Counted from the first letter of the stretch, positions 17,016 through 26,092 are shown. The stretch: 64,000 nucleotides of DNA from Nitrososphaeraceae archaeon (GCA_019246625.1 JAFAQB010000266.1:1-64000), one strand, 5' to 3'. A program made the numbers and translations. Notes: a model not told the origin generated them from the sequence alone.

Positions 17016-17156
17016 ATGAGAGACAAAAAATTCAACCTTGCTATTATGATACTTCCTCTAATACTATTGTTCATAGCGATATTTCAAATTCAGTATGCAT
17101 TAAAAAGAAGAATCCTGCAAGACCATTATCAAAACAATCTGCCGGTTTATAATTAA
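17016..17156 (+). CDS. 46-residue single-pass membrane protein
   Basis: Found by hand. It reads MRDKKFNLAIMILPLILLF and continues hydrophobic to about residue 24, then turns polar (LKRRILQDHYQNN) and ends at TAA 17154-17156. It begins 9 bases after the PDZ protein stop, so it is likely in the same operon, and its tail overlaps the convergent peptidase gene by four bases. Function unknown. Confidence 0.55.
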   Translation: MRDKKFNLAIMILPLILLFIAIFQIQYALKRRILQDHYQNNLPVYN

Positions 17157-18178
17157 ATAAACAAACTAGAGGCTTCATGTTTGCTAAAAGCTACTTTAGG
17201 TTTATCGCCTGTGTTGCTGGTAAATAAGGCAATTGGCATCGATTGAGTATTAATTTCCATCCCAAATTCGCCATGTTTATTTACTGCAATTATACCACCA
17301 GTATGCTCTCCAAACTTTCTTGTTAGCAATTCTATTGCCCTTCTGCTGGATGTTAATGCATCTTGCTTTGCTCCCATGTAATCACAGGCTGTCTTTGCAA
17401 GACACAATCTGATGATCAGTTCTCCCACACCAGTAGTACATGCTGCACCTGATTCATTATCAGCATATAATCCAGATCCAATTATTGCTGAATCACCTAC
17501 CCTTCCATGCATCTTAAACCATCTCCCACCTGTTGAAACTGCCGAAGCTACGTTTCCTTGTTTATCGATTGCTACAGCGCCTACTGTCCCATAGTGATCA
17601 CAATTGGATTGAGAAAGAGAATTAAATACCTTGTAGTTTTTAGGCCATTCATTTTTAATCATTCTTTTATTATACCTGATGTAATTCTCATATTTCCTTA
17701 AATTCTGCTTACTAGGCTTTCTGTATTTTATTTCCATGCCGAAAAGCTTGGCTAAATGCGTAGCACCGTCAGAAACCACCATTACATGATCAGTCCGTTC
17801 CATCACCAACCTAGCTAATTTAATTGGATTTTGTATGTTTTTCACCATTCCAACGGAACCTGCAGTTAAGTCTTTTCCATTCATTATTGAAGCATCCATT
17901 TCTATCTCCGAATCCATCGTTAGATACGATCCAACTATGCCAGCGTCAAATACCCCGCTATTTTCCATGCTTGTTACAGCTATTTCTACGGCATCGAGTG
18001 CAGTAGAACTTTCATTAGCATTTGCATTTCTTAAAACATCAAATCCACAGGATGCTGCTTGTTCAATTGCTTTTGCAATGCGTCCTTCTCCTCCCTTATA
18101 ATACTGCTTTGCAATTTTTCTCTTGTTGCTACCGGATGCCCCTCCATGTAATAATATTCCGAAATTATTTTTAGCCAT
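17153..18178 (-). CDS. Isoaspartyl peptidase / plant-type L-asparaginase
   Basis: N-terminal-nucleophile hydrolase that cleaves itself into two chains and removes isoaspartyl residues or hydrolyses asparagine. The nucleophile is the Thr in HYGTVGAVAID at about residue 200. The neighbouring GGRWFKMHGRVGDSAIIGSG and ACTTGVGELIIR segments match the family. At 341 residues it is complete. It is divergent from a region with two striking palindromes that probably control it. Confidence 0.88.
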   Translation of the reverse strand: MAKNNFGILLHGGASGSNKRKIAKQYYKGGEGRIAKAIEQAASCGFDVLRNANANESSTALDAVEIAVTSMENSGVFDAGIVGSYLTMDSEIEMDASIMNGKDLTAGSVGMVKNIQNPIKLARLVMERTDHVMVVSDGATHLAKLFGMEIKYRKPSKQNLRKYENYIRYNKRMIKNEWPKNYKVFNSLSQSNCDHYGTVGAVAIDKQGNVASAVSTGGRWFKMHGRVGDSAIIGSGLYADNESGAACTTGVGELIIRLCLAKTACDYMGAKQDALTSSRRAIELLTRKFGEHTGGIIAVNKHGEFGMEINTQSMPIALFTSNTGDKPKVAFSKHEASSLFI

Positions 18179-18179
18179 A

Positions 18180-18198
18180 TATTACTTCTGAAGTAATA
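18180..18198. promoter_or_regulatory. 19-bp palindrome next to peptidase start
   Basis: TATTACTTC and GAAGTAATA are exact complements around a single central T. The site ends one base before the ATG (18178) of the peptidase on the minus strand, so it lies in the leader or initiation region. A regulator bound here would block the gene. Confidence 0.45.
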
Positions 18199-18236
18199 GC
18201 TAATCTATAGTAATGCCAGATGTTGACAGACTCGTT

Positions 18237-18259
18237 TTGTATAAACGACGTTTATACAA
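18237..18259. promoter_or_regulatory. Perfect 23-bp palindrome with TATA elements
   Basis: TTGTATAAACG and its exact complement CGTTTATACAA flank a single central A. Each arm contains a TATAAA-type box, so the palindrome could form a bidirectional promoter or a dimeric regulator site over the promoter. It lies 59 bases upstream of the peptidase start on the minus strand. Confidence 0.55.
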
Positions 18260-18338
18260 GTATTTGAGTAGCTTTGTTCTGTTCTGACTTGGTTAGAAAG
18301 CGATCTACGACCTCCAAAGTGAATTTCTTAGATTGATC

Positions 18339-18491
18339 TCATATCCTTTCATCAATCTGGCTTAGCGTAATATCTCTTGTTTCTCTTCTTTCATCATAAA
18401 ATAGGAACCTCATTCCGTAAGCAATGTTCTTAGCCAATTCATCTAGTGTATAAAGCATCAACGGTACAAATACAATAAGTCCACTTATCAT
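18339..18491 (-). CDS. 50-residue membrane-anchored small protein
   Basis: Found by hand. It begins MISGLIVFVPLMLYTLDEL, a hydrophobic N-terminal segment, followed by a charged helix (DERRETRDITLSQIDERI). Likely a small membrane protein with a cytoplasmic tail. No family recognised. It lies alone on the minus strand between the peptidase and the thermosome. Confidence 0.5.
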   Translation of the reverse strand: MISGLIVFVPLMLYTLDELAKNIAYGMRFLFYDERRETRDITLSQIDERI

Positions 18492-18566
18492 CTACTATTT
18501 TAGGAAAGGTGTAAGTAAGTATATCATAACTAAAAATATTTGCAATCTTTGTAGATATTCCAGAAA

Positions 18567-18576
18567 GATATAAATT
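18567..18576 (+). promoter_or_regulatory. TATA box of thermosome gene
   Basis: GATATAAATT lies about 45 bases before the ATG at 18619, predicting a transcript start near 18600 and a leader of roughly 20 bases. Confidence 0.5.
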
Positions 18577-18618
18577 CAAGTTACACACATGACGTTACTA
18601 ACATAGGTGAAAAATTGT

Positions 18619-20277
18619 ATGTCTGCACAACAACAAGTACCTATCCTACTTTTAAAAGAAGGGACATCTGAAAGTAAAGGTGACAGAGCAGAAAAGAATA
18701 ACATTACAGCTGCAAAAACTGTAGCTGAGATTGTTCGATCGAGTCTCGGTCCGCGCGGCATGGATAAAATGCTCGTCAGTTCTATAGGTGACGTTACAAT
18801 TACGAATGATGGTGCAACTATATTAAAAGAAATTGATGTTGAGCATCCGGCGGCAAAGATGATGGTTGAGATTAGTAAGGCAACAGATAATGAAGTAGGC
18901 GATGGTACAACCTCTACGGTTGTCCTTGCCGGTTCTCTCCTTGAGAAAGCAGAAGAGCTCGTCGACAAAAAGGTACATCCGACTATCATAGTGGAGGGCT
19001 TCAAGAAGGCAACTCAGAAATCAATTGATACTCTTAAAGAGGTCGCAGTTAAAGTAAACCCACAGGACAAGGCTTTCTTAAACAAAATAGCTAAAACATC
19101 AATGGCATCTAAGATGGTATCTACACGTGCCCAGAACCTATCAAACACTGTAGTTGATGCGGTCTTGGCTGTCTCTGAGAAGGTTGGAGAAGATGATAAA
19201 ATAAGCATTGATATAGATAATATAAAAGTAGAAAAGAAACCTGGCGGTTCAGTACAAGATACTCAAATCATCCATGGCATAGTCCTAGATAAAGAGGTGG
19301 TTCACAGTGGAATGCCAAAACAGATACACAATGCGAAGATCGCTTTGGTAAATTCTCCTCTCGAGATAGAAAAAACAGAATTTGACACAAAGTTAAATAT
19401 TAATTCGCCGGATCAAATGCATCAATTTCTAGATGAAGAGAACAAGATACTCAAATCAATGGTAGACAAGATCTCTGCCGCTGGAGCGAATGTTTTGCTC
19501 TGCCAGAAAGCAATTGATGATATAGCGCAACATTATCTTGCCAAAGTAGGTATCATGGCAGTAAGAAGAATCAAGGAAAGTGATATGTCCAAGTTATCAA
19601 AAGCTACAGGATCGACAATCGTAACAAACATAGATGAGTTGACTGAAAATGATTTGGGTTCAGCTGATAGAGTAGAAGAACGGAAGGTTGAAACAGACAA
19701 ATGGGTATTTGTAGAAGGATGCAAGAATCCTAAGGCCGTTTCTATTCTCGTACGTGGTGGGTCACAAAGAGTTGTAGATGAAGCTGAGAGATCTGTACAT
19801 GACGCCATAATGGCTGTAAAGGATGTGATCGAATATCCATATGCAGTAGTCGGAGGAGGAGCGCCTGAAGCGATTGTATCACATACGATAAGAGAATGGT
19901 CAAATTCATTATCAGGTCGTACTCAATTAGCAGTAGAAAAATTTGCAGACGGTGTTGAAACAATACCATTAGTGTTAGCACAAAACGCCGGTATGGATCC
20001 ACTTGATACTCAGGTACAGCTACGTGCCAAGGCTACGGCTGCAAAGCCAGAATATGGTATTGATGTACTAAATGCAAAAGTTGCGGATCTAGCGGCCAAA
20101 GATATCTACGAACCACTGGCTGTCAAAGAACAAGTTATCAACGCAGCAACAGAAGCAGCGTGTATGATATTAAGAATCGACGATGTTATTTCTGCAAGCA
20201 AATCCAAGATGCCATCAGGTCCTCCGGGTGGAGGAGGTTATGGTGAGGGAGGTATGGGTGCCGGAATGGATATGTAA
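18619..20277 (+). CDS. ths: Thermosome (group II chaperonin) subunit
   Basis: ATP-driven folding chamber subunit of the archaeal cytosol. From ATG 18619 the protein has 552 residues. It shows the family segments SLGPRGMDKML, ITNDGATILKEI, the ATP-site GDGTTSTVVLAGSLL, the conserved GGGAPEAIVS and the flexible Gly/Met tail ending GAGMDM. A GTG at 18607 would add four residues (MKNC), but the ATG fits the family start better. A T-rich tract follows the stop and probably ends transcription. Confidence 0.95.
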   Translation: MSAQQQVPILLLKEGTSESKGDRAEKNNITAAKTVAEIVRSSLGPRGMDKMLVSSIGDVTITNDGATILKEIDVEHPAAKMMVEISKATDNEVGDGTTSTVVLAGSLLEKAEELVDKKVHPTIIVEGFKKATQKSIDTLKEVAVKVNPQDKAFLNKIAKTSMASKMVSTRAQNLSNTVVDAVLAVSEKVGEDDKISIDIDNIKVEKKPGGSVQDTQIIHGIVLDKEVVHSGMPKQIHNAKIALVNSPLEIEKTEFDTKLNINSPDQMHQFLDEENKILKSMVDKISAAGANVLLCQKAIDDIAQHYLAKVGIMAVRRIKESDMSKLSKATGSTIVTNIDELTENDLGSADRVEERKVETDKWVFVEGCKNPKAVSILVRGGSQRVVDEAERSVHDAIMAVKDVIEYPYAVVGGGAPEAIVSHTIREWSNSLSGRTQLAVEKFADGVETIPLVLAQNAGMDPLDTQVQLRAKATAAKPEYGIDVLNAKVADLAAKDIYEPLAVKEQVINAATEAACMILRIDDVISASKSKMPSGPPGGGGYGEGGMGAGMDM

Positions 20278-20285
20278 CCAAACAC

Positions 20286-20304
20286 AAATTTTTATTTTTG
20301 TTTT
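20286..20304 (+). terminator. T-rich transcription stop after thermosome
   Basis: The sequence aaatttttatttttgtttt begins 9 bases after the stop codon. Archaeal RNA polymerase terminates on such T tracts without a hairpin. The next gene's TTG start lies within it. Confidence 0.4.
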
Positions 20305-21056
20305 CGATAATTAGTGGTGATCAAGCAATAATAATAAAAGAAAAAACAACAGACGGCAATTCGATTTTAGATATTCTCGGTAATGAGACTAGACGAAAGA
20401 TACTCTTTGTTCTTTCACATGAACCAATGTATTTTAACCAACTATCCAAGGAAATAGGAATAGGTCAGCAGGCTATTTTGCGTCACATGCAAGCTTTAGA
20501 AAATGGAGGTTTAATTAAAACATATGTGAAAAAAAGTGATCTTGGCGCACCTGATAGAAAATATTACCGTCTAAACTCGTCTTTCAGTTTAACTATAGCA
20601 TTATCACAAGATTCTTTTTCCATTGAGAACCGTAAAATGGTTGCAATGTCAGGAAATAGACGAAAACATACGAAGTTCTACAACGAGAAATTACAATCAA
20701 TTCGATCGCCTCGTGGTAAGAATGATATAGGCAAGGTACTAGCTAGCCTAAAAACAGAACTCGGAGATATTGAAAAAGAAATGTCTGATTTAGAATTACG
20801 ACTTGGTGAATTACGAAGCTTAAAGCAGTTGGTCCTCTGCAGGATACACGAAATAGGGAAGGATAATTTCGAACCTTTGGAACGAAAGGTTTTGAACACT
20901 ATAATGGAGAACGTAGCATTACGGTATCCGAGATCTATTTCAAAAATAGCTTCTATGCTAAATGAGAACGAATTTAATATACGGAGTGCAATTGTTAGAA
21001 TATGCGACAAATTAGATAATGAAAGTGCAGTAGCACTGCTAGGTGAGTCAAGGTAA
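20298..21056 (+). CDS. ArsR-like winged-helix regulator with coiled coil
   Basis: 252 residues. Residues 25-95 form a winged helix: ILDILGNETRRKILFVLS, the recognition segment IGQQAILRHMQALENGGLIK and a DRKYYRLN wing. A long coiled coil follows (about 145-195: LKTELGDIEKEMSDLELRLG). The C-terminal region (LERKVLNTIMENVAL, SISKIASMLNENEFNIRSAI) looks like a second helix-turn-helix. Only a TTG start is available. It directly follows the thermosome and might regulate it; that is a guess from position. Confidence 0.75.
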   Translation: MFSIISGDQAIIIKEKTTDGNSILDILGNETRRKILFVLSHEPMYFNQLSKEIGIGQQAILRHMQALENGGLIKTYVKKSDLGAPDRKYYRLNSSFSLTIALSQDSFSIENRKMVAMSGNRRKHTKFYNEKLQSIRSPRGKNDIGKVLASLKTELGDIEKEMSDLELRLGELRSLKQLVLCRIHEIGKDNFEPLERKVLNTIMENVALRYPRSISKIASMLNENEFNIRSAIVRICDKLDNESAVALLGESR

Positions 21057-21825
21057 GAGTATTAAATGACATAGATGTTATGGGTATAAGGGTATAATTT
21101 GTAAATAATTTTTAAACCAATTATCTTCTCCAATTTTTTCCTGTAAACCCCGTTTATGGCACGATAAGCAAGTCGTTGGACCATATTATGTTTTTAACGA
21201 GTGTAGGGATCCAAATGATGACCCGATATCTTTGATATATTCCAGTATTTATTAGGATTGAGGCCTGGCTATGTCTGATGTGATTTATCTCTTACTAAAA
21301 AGGTAAGAATCTCAACTGACATTCTTTCCATTAAATGTCTTTCTATCCACTGTCGTCATTTTTTCCGTCATTTTAAACCCAATTAACTTAGTCGTTGCTG
21401 TTATATATATAGCCAAATTCATTTCATTGAGTCTCAATTTGACGACCACTTTGCGATCAAAATCTGACGGTTATAGCAGATGTTGTTTTGCTTGACAAGA
21501 AAGTAAAGTTACAAAGATTGGTTTGTTTATACTGTATATTAGTTAGGTAAACAAACCTATCTAGATACCAGTCTTCTTGTCGTAGATAATGGTCACCTGA
21601 CATATTGATATTATCATAACAAAGAAACGGGTATTTAGCCTTGTATTGCACCTTTACTTTGCCTGCAAATCTGATTAAAATCCCCCATCATTTTCCAATA
21701 TCATTTTGAAATCTTATAACTTTGTTTTATGTTCTTAATTCAAACAGGTTACGCATGTTCATCCTTGTAATGGGGAAGTTACGTATACATCCATATATCA
21801 ATAGCTGTTAGAAATAGTGTATTAA
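21057..21825. other. 769-base gap with a hairpin, no clear gene
   Basis: A 48-codon frame at about 21110-21250 on the plus strand (WHDKQVVGPYYVFNEC...) is protein-like but has no start codon and may be a gene remnant. A minus-strand frame at 21457-21651 crosses the inverted repeat at 21520-21557 and has poor coding character. No RNA gene was recognised. Confidence 0.4.
21520..21557. repeat. 10-bp perfect inverted repeat
   Basis: GGTTTGTTTA at 21520-21529 is exactly complementary to TAAACAAACC at 21548-21557, with an 18-base loop. It lies 270 bases before the methylthiotransferase start and could be a terminator, a regulator site or part of a small RNA. Confidence 0.5.
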
Positions 21826-23280
21826 TTGAAAGAATCTAATGAATTATCTTACAACTTGGATAGTATAAAAAAAGTTCCTCCAATTCAACCAATAAATCTA
21901 GCGTCTAAAGTACCATATACCGACGACGGCCTAAAATTCAAGGAGTTTTCGCTAGGTATGCATGAAAGGAAAAAAGTGTGGATTGAAGCATACGGCTGCT
22001 CAGCAAGCAAGGCAGATTCAGAAATGATACTTGGACAACTGCAAAATCACGGATACAAAATAGCTAGAGATGAACAAGAGTCATCTATCAACATTGTTGT
22101 AACATGCTCCGTGAAGGACGCGACTGAACACAAGATGCTCTATCGAATCAAACAATTAGCGAAATCAAAAAAGCCCATTGTGATCGCAGGATGCCTTCCT
22201 AAGGCTGATAAGGAAAGAGTAGAGTATCTGTTTCCATCCGCAAGTCTACTGGGACCACATTCCATTGACAGGGCAGTCGATATAGTCAACAACGGTATCT
22301 CTGGTAAAAAAATCGTTGCACTTGAAGACTCTATTTCAGACAAGATCAATATTCCCAAGATACGAATAAACCCTGTCATCAGTATAGTAGAGATAGCAAG
22401 CGGCTGTATGAGTGAATGTACGTTCTGTCAGACAAAGCTTGCAAAAGGTCAAATAAGAAGTTATCGGGTAGGAGATATTACAAGACAGATGCGGCAAGAC
22501 CTAGCTGATGGCTGCAAAGAGATATGGCTGACGTCTACTGATAATGGATGTTATGGAAAGGATATCGGATCTAATCTTGTTGAATTGCTTAGATCATGTT
22601 GTAGGGAGGATGGTAGCTATAAAATAAGAGTTGGGATGATGAATCCAATGTACCTTCCCCCAATGGTAGACGAGTTGACAGAACTATATGCAGCTAACGA
22701 GAAAATCTTCAAGTTTCTACATATTCCTGTTCAGAGTGGTAGTGATATAATATTAAGAAAAATGAATAGAGGCCATAGCGTCAGGATTTACCGTGAACTT
22801 GTTAACGCATTCCGGTCCAAAATTCCGAAGATGACAATTGCAACAGACGTAATTATAGGTTTCCCTTCGGAGACAGAGGAGGATTTTGAAAGAACTTTGA
22901 GCTTGATTAGAGAGACGGAGCCAGATATAGTAAATTCTTCAAAATACAGTGCTAGACCAAATACACCTGCTGCTTCTCTTAAACAGCTAAATTCACACCT
23001 GGTAAAGGAACGTGCCCAGAAGCTTCATTCCTTAATAAGGAAAATTAGCAAAAAACGCAACTCAATTTGGAAAGGGTGGGAGGGAGAATTAATTATTGAC
23101 CATATCGACAACAAATCTATAGAATCAAGGAACTATGCATACAAGCCGGTTGTGGTTAAATGTGCAAATCTACCTCCATCATCATTGGCATCTGCCAAAG
23201 GGTGTCGGTTGGGAGCCAAGATCAGAGCTCGCATTATCGATTATTCAAGCAAGTCATTAACAGGCGTATTGGTTGAATAA
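21826..23280 (+). CDS. tRNA t6A37 methylthiotransferase (MtaB/CDKAL1 type)
   Basis: Radical SAM enzyme of the MiaB family that adds a methylthio group to t6A at position 37 of tRNAs. The N-terminal UPF0004 domain carries cluster cysteines (EAYGCSASKADSEM, VTCSVKD, AGCLPKAD). The radical SAM motif CMSECTFC lies near residue 192. A TRAM RNA-binding domain closes the protein (about 415-484). The DNGCYGKD motif favours the archaeal/eukaryotic e-MtaB branch. Start is TTG at 21826. Confidence 0.9.
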   Translation: MKESNELSYNLDSIKKVPPIQPINLASKVPYTDDGLKFKEFSLGMHERKKVWIEAYGCSASKADSEMILGQLQNHGYKIARDEQESSINIVVTCSVKDATEHKMLYRIKQLAKSKKPIVIAGCLPKADKERVEYLFPSASLLGPHSIDRAVDIVNNGISGKKIVALEDSISDKINIPKIRINPVISIVEIASGCMSECTFCQTKLAKGQIRSYRVGDITRQMRQDLADGCKEIWLTSTDNGCYGKDIGSNLVELLRSCCREDGSYKIRVGMMNPMYLPPMVDELTELYAANEKIFKFLHIPVQSGSDIILRKMNRGHSVRIYRELVNAFRSKIPKMTIATDVIIGFPSETEEDFERTLSLIRETEPDIVNSSKYSARPNTPAASLKQLNSHLVKERAQKLHSLIRKISKKRNSIWKGWEGELIIDHIDNKSIESRNYAYKPVVVKCANLPPSSLASAKGCRLGAKIRARIIDYSSKSLTGVLVE

Positions 23281-23372
23281 GTAGCTTAATTCTTTTATAC
23301 AATTTAGATTTAAGTTTTTAATCACCTAAGATTTTAAACAAACTATAGTCTCAATCCAAGAGGGACTAAGTC

Positions 23373-24146
23373 ATAAATAACATTCGTAGTTACAATAAAA
23401 TTGAATTAAGAGATCCAATCATTATAGTTGGTATTGGTGGAGCAGGGAGCAAACTTGCAGTTAAATCAAGTAAACTACTCGGATGTAAGTGCGCATTAAT
23501 AAGCAACGACAGAAAAGATCTAGACAAAAATTATAACCCTATTTTGATTAACTCTGATTCAGAGATAAATCCGTCAAGTTATAAGATCAGATCATTTGCG
23601 CAATCTTCAGCCAAGGCAATTAGATCAGCAGTTAACGATTTTCGCACCATAATCGTGATCGCGAACCTAGCTGGCAAAGCAGGTCCTGCGATTGCGCCGA
23701 TCGTATGCAGAGAAGCCAAACTCACTTCTGCTGATACGATAATATCACTGGCAATAATGCCATTCAAATTTGAGAAGAGCCTTATATTTCAAGCCGGCAT
23801 CTCACTAAAAAGACTTCGGGATTTGTCTAGTGCAACGGTAGTAATCGACAATAATGCTATTCTTGAGCACAATCCTGATCTTTCCTCTGAAGAATGCATT
23901 GGAATTACAGATGGTGCTGTTAATGAATTTCTATCTTCTATTTCAAAAGGATATATTGAAGCAGCCACATTGTCAGACTTAGATAATCTACATGTTTACC
24001 TTATGCCTTCCACTGAAGGGGAGACGAGATTTGATAGATATGATCCAATTTCTCTAATTATTCCTAAAGAGAATGTGTTGGATTGGGATGAAATAGATTC
24101 ATATCCTGATATATATATAGACATTAAGATTCCGAATTTGGAATAG
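23373..24146 (+). CDS. ftsZ: Divergent FtsZ-like protein, non-canonical start
   Basis: Tubulin/FtsZ-family protein. The first nucleotide-binding loop is intact: IIIVGIGGAGSKLA at about 16-29. The region that should hold the tubulin signature GGGTGTG reads NLAGKAGPAIAP (98-109), so GTP binding or hydrolysis is probably altered. The following SLAIMPFKFEKS matches FtsZ helix H5 surroundings. The frame opens after a TAA at 23367 with no ATG, GTG or TTG before the loop; ATA 23373 (after a GAGGG motif) or ATT 23382 are the only ways to include it. The first TTG (23544) would delete the loop. About 257 residues, shorter than bacterial FtsZ. Degenerate FtsZ is known in Thaumarchaeota, which divide with Cdv proteins. 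Confidence 0.75.
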   Translation: MNNIRSYNKIELRDPIIIVGIGGAGSKLAVKSSKLLGCKCALISNDRKDLDKNYNPILINSDSEINPSSYKIRSFAQSSAKAIRSAVNDFRTIIVIANLAGKAGPAIAPIVCREAKLTSADTIISLAIMPFKFEKSLIFQAGISLKRLRDLSSATVVIDNNAILEHNPDLSSEECIGITDGAVNEFLSSISKGYIEAATLSDLDNLHVYLMPSTEGETRFDRYDPISLIIPKENVLDWDEIDSYPDIYIDIKIPNLE

Positions 24147-24305
24147 AGCCGGCTGCTCTCCTTGCACGGGATATCAGCATATTATGCTCAAGTGTGGTTG
24201 CTTCTTTAAATTTGGGATTATGAATAAAACAGATAGATCTGATTGCCTAAATTATTATCTAGCAGACATAATAGCTAACAAAATATACAAATTAGCAAAT
24301 AATGG

Positions 24306-24698
24306 TTGTCATGTTTCAATAAGTACGAACTTTTTATACATTCAGGCTTGACTAGGCAAATAATTATTGATGAAAAACAAGTAACCTTAGATAAATGGCT
24401 CGGTGAAAGGTTTTTAGACAAGCTTAGAAAAGCTTCCCTTCTTGTACCCCGTGTGGGTAAGCCGTTCATCTTGTACAGAAATATCATGGAGGAAACAGGG
24501 TATGCGGTACAGGAGGAAGTTGGAATTGTCAGCGAAAAATATGTCGTAGTCGAGGTGTTTACCTACGGTGGTTGTCTTCCTTCCACTTTTCAACAACAAT
24601 ATGTATTCACATTATCTGAATTTCCAAAATGGATGATGCAAAGAAGTCATGAAATGTTCTTTAGGTGTATCAACAACCTAGAAGGAATAATGGATTAG
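24306..24698 (+). CDS. Hypothetical 130-residue protein
   Basis: Not recognised. Soluble, mixed alpha/beta: KQVTLDKWLGERFLDKLRKA helix, VEVFTYGGCLPSTFQQQYVF strands and a C-terminal helix with several aromatic residues (PKWMMQRSHEMFFRCI). The start is TTG at 24306; no better start upstream. No operon partner is evident. Confidence 0.6.
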   Translation: MSCFNKYELFIHSGLTRQIIIDEKQVTLDKWLGERFLDKLRKASLLVPRVGKPFILYRNIMEETGYAVQEEVGIVSEKYVVVEVFTYGGCLPSTFQQQYVFTLSEFPKWMMQRSHEMFFRCINNLEGIMD

Positions 24699-24887
24699 GA
24701 ATGTTTTATTTAATTAAATTATCTACATCATGACACCTATAGCTTCTTTAATTATCGGCGTTATCCTTTATAACTAATTGATTAGTATAGTATTATTGTT
24801 TTCTCTACGCATCATTTTTGAATGTATTTACTCACTAACCTGTGCTATGCTAAAAAATGAAAATTGTAATAGGTTGAAGGAGCATCA

Positions 24888-25433
24888 TTGACTACAGTTA
24901 ATATCCCTAAAATTATGAATGTTCTAGTCGCAGAAGATGAATATGATATTGCCCTGTTATACAAGATGGCGTTGGAAAAGAGAAATCACAAGGTTACTAT
25001 TACTGAAAATGGCGAAGACTGTTTAAAAATTTATCACGAAGAGTCTCAGCGTACAAGATTTGATGTCACTAACAAGCAAATGGGGGCCTTTGACGCAATC
25101 ATCCTTGATTATAAAATGCCAAGAATTGATGGAATGGAAGTCGCCAAGGAAATCCTATCGGTGAATCCACACCAAAGGATAATTTTTGCATCTGCGTATG
25201 TGAAGGAAACGCTCTTGGATTCAATAAAAAATTTAAATCAAATTGTCGAACTTATGCAAAAGCCGTTTGCGGTAAAAACGTTGTTGGATACTATAGAAGA
25301 TAAAGAAACATATTCTCAACTATTGGAACTTAATGTAGATGTCGATTTGATCAAGGCAATAAATCCTACGCACGAACAGATTACAGACTTGCTGCAAAGG
25401 TTGCTAAAAGTTCAAAAGGGTAGAACCTTTTAA
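24888..25433 (+). CDS. Response regulator receiver protein
   Basis: 181 residues. The receiver domain covers about 10-140 with the acidic pair in VLVAEDEYD, the phosphorylated Asp in AIILDYKMPRIDG, the Ser/Ala switch in IIFASAYV and the conserved Lys in MQKPF. A region rich in polar residues (about 52-65) is inserted before the phospho-acceptor strand. No DNA-binding output domain follows, only a helical tail. Start is TTG 24888 after an AAGGAG motif. No histidine kinase is adjacent, so the partner is elsewhere. Confidence 0.85.
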   Translation: MTTVNIPKIMNVLVAEDEYDIALLYKMALEKRNHKVTITENGEDCLKIYHEESQRTRFDVTNKQMGAFDAIILDYKMPRIDGMEVAKEILSVNPHQRIIFASAYVKETLLDSIKNLNQIVELMQKPFAVKTLLDTIEDKETYSQLLELNVDVDLIKAINPTHEQITDLLQRLLKVQKGRTF

Positions 25434-25528
25434 TATCGCATTCGCGTTTATTTTCGTTTTCTCTAAAATCGTGACTCGGGTTTTACAACGTCTAGTTTGC
25501 ATATGCTACTTTTATCTGGTTCTATTAT

Positions 25529-25852
25529 TTATTTTTCTGTATTGGTCGCTTCAGGAGTCTCAATAGCCTGCTCTGGTTCCTTTGCTGCTTCAAACAATGA
25601 CACAATGGTCGTCTCGTCTTCATCCTTTATCATTCTTACGCGAATTTTTCGTGGAGGATTGCTCTTTCCTCGACTCCAAACTTGTCTGTTTAGATCTTGG
25701 TCAATTTTTATTTCATCACTTTTCATATGCCTTTTAGCAAAGTCTTTGACTATGTTGATCACGCGGTCTGCCCTCTTGTATTTTGGAGTTATCCATGCTT
25801 TGCCCAGATTGATTGTATAAACGCGAGTTAGTTTCTCTTCAGTATCAGACAT
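25529..25852 (-). CDS. rpl31e: Ribosomal protein eL31
   Basis: 107 residues of the eukaryote-type large-subunit protein L31e, which lines the peptide exit tunnel. Family segments are TRVYTINLGKAW, KYKRADRVINIVKDFAKRHM and the IKIDQDLNRQVWSRG strand. The C-terminal acidic tail (EPEQAIETPEATNTEK) is longer than usual. It follows eL39 after 26 bases, the usual archaeal L39e-L31e pair. Confidence 0.93.
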   Translation of the reverse strand: MSDTEEKLTRVYTINLGKAWITPKYKRADRVINIVKDFAKRHMKSDEIKIDQDLNRQVWSRGKSNPPRKIRVRMIKDEDETTIVSLFEAAKEPEQAIETPEATNTEK

Positions 25853-25878
25853 TTTGTTTCACCAAACCAGAAGTGATA

Positions 25879-26037
25879 TTAGCCGACCTTTACATCAGTT
25901 CTTCGCCATAATCTTCTTTTCGGATTCGTCCTTACCTTTCTATGAGTTCGAATTATAATCCATGCCGGGACTGGCCTATTTTGCTTCGTGTGCTTTATTA
26001 GTCTTTTTTTGCGTGAAGTGTTTTTGCGAGCAGCCAT
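25879..26037 (-). CDS. rpl39e: Ribosomal protein eL39
   Basis: 52 residues read by hand from ATG 26037. The very basic sequence starts [20 protein letters not shown], contains the family motif [14 protein letters not shown] and ends [12 protein letters not shown]. This matches the full length of archaeal L39e, a constituent of the exit tunnel. First gene of the eL39-eL31 pair. Confidence 0.92.
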   Translation of the reverse strand: MAARKNTSRKKRLIKHTKQNRPVPAWIIIRTHRKVRTNPKRRLWRRTDVKVG

Positions 26038-26092
26038 GTTTTAGGTAATTGAGTCGATCCTATTTTTAAGTGTTGGTCTACTCTATATTGCT

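Noticed and set aside
21457-21651. Minus-strand open frame of 64 codons
   Set aside because: Passes through a 10-bp inverted repeat and has a low-information, aromatic-rich composition typical of AT-rich chance frames.
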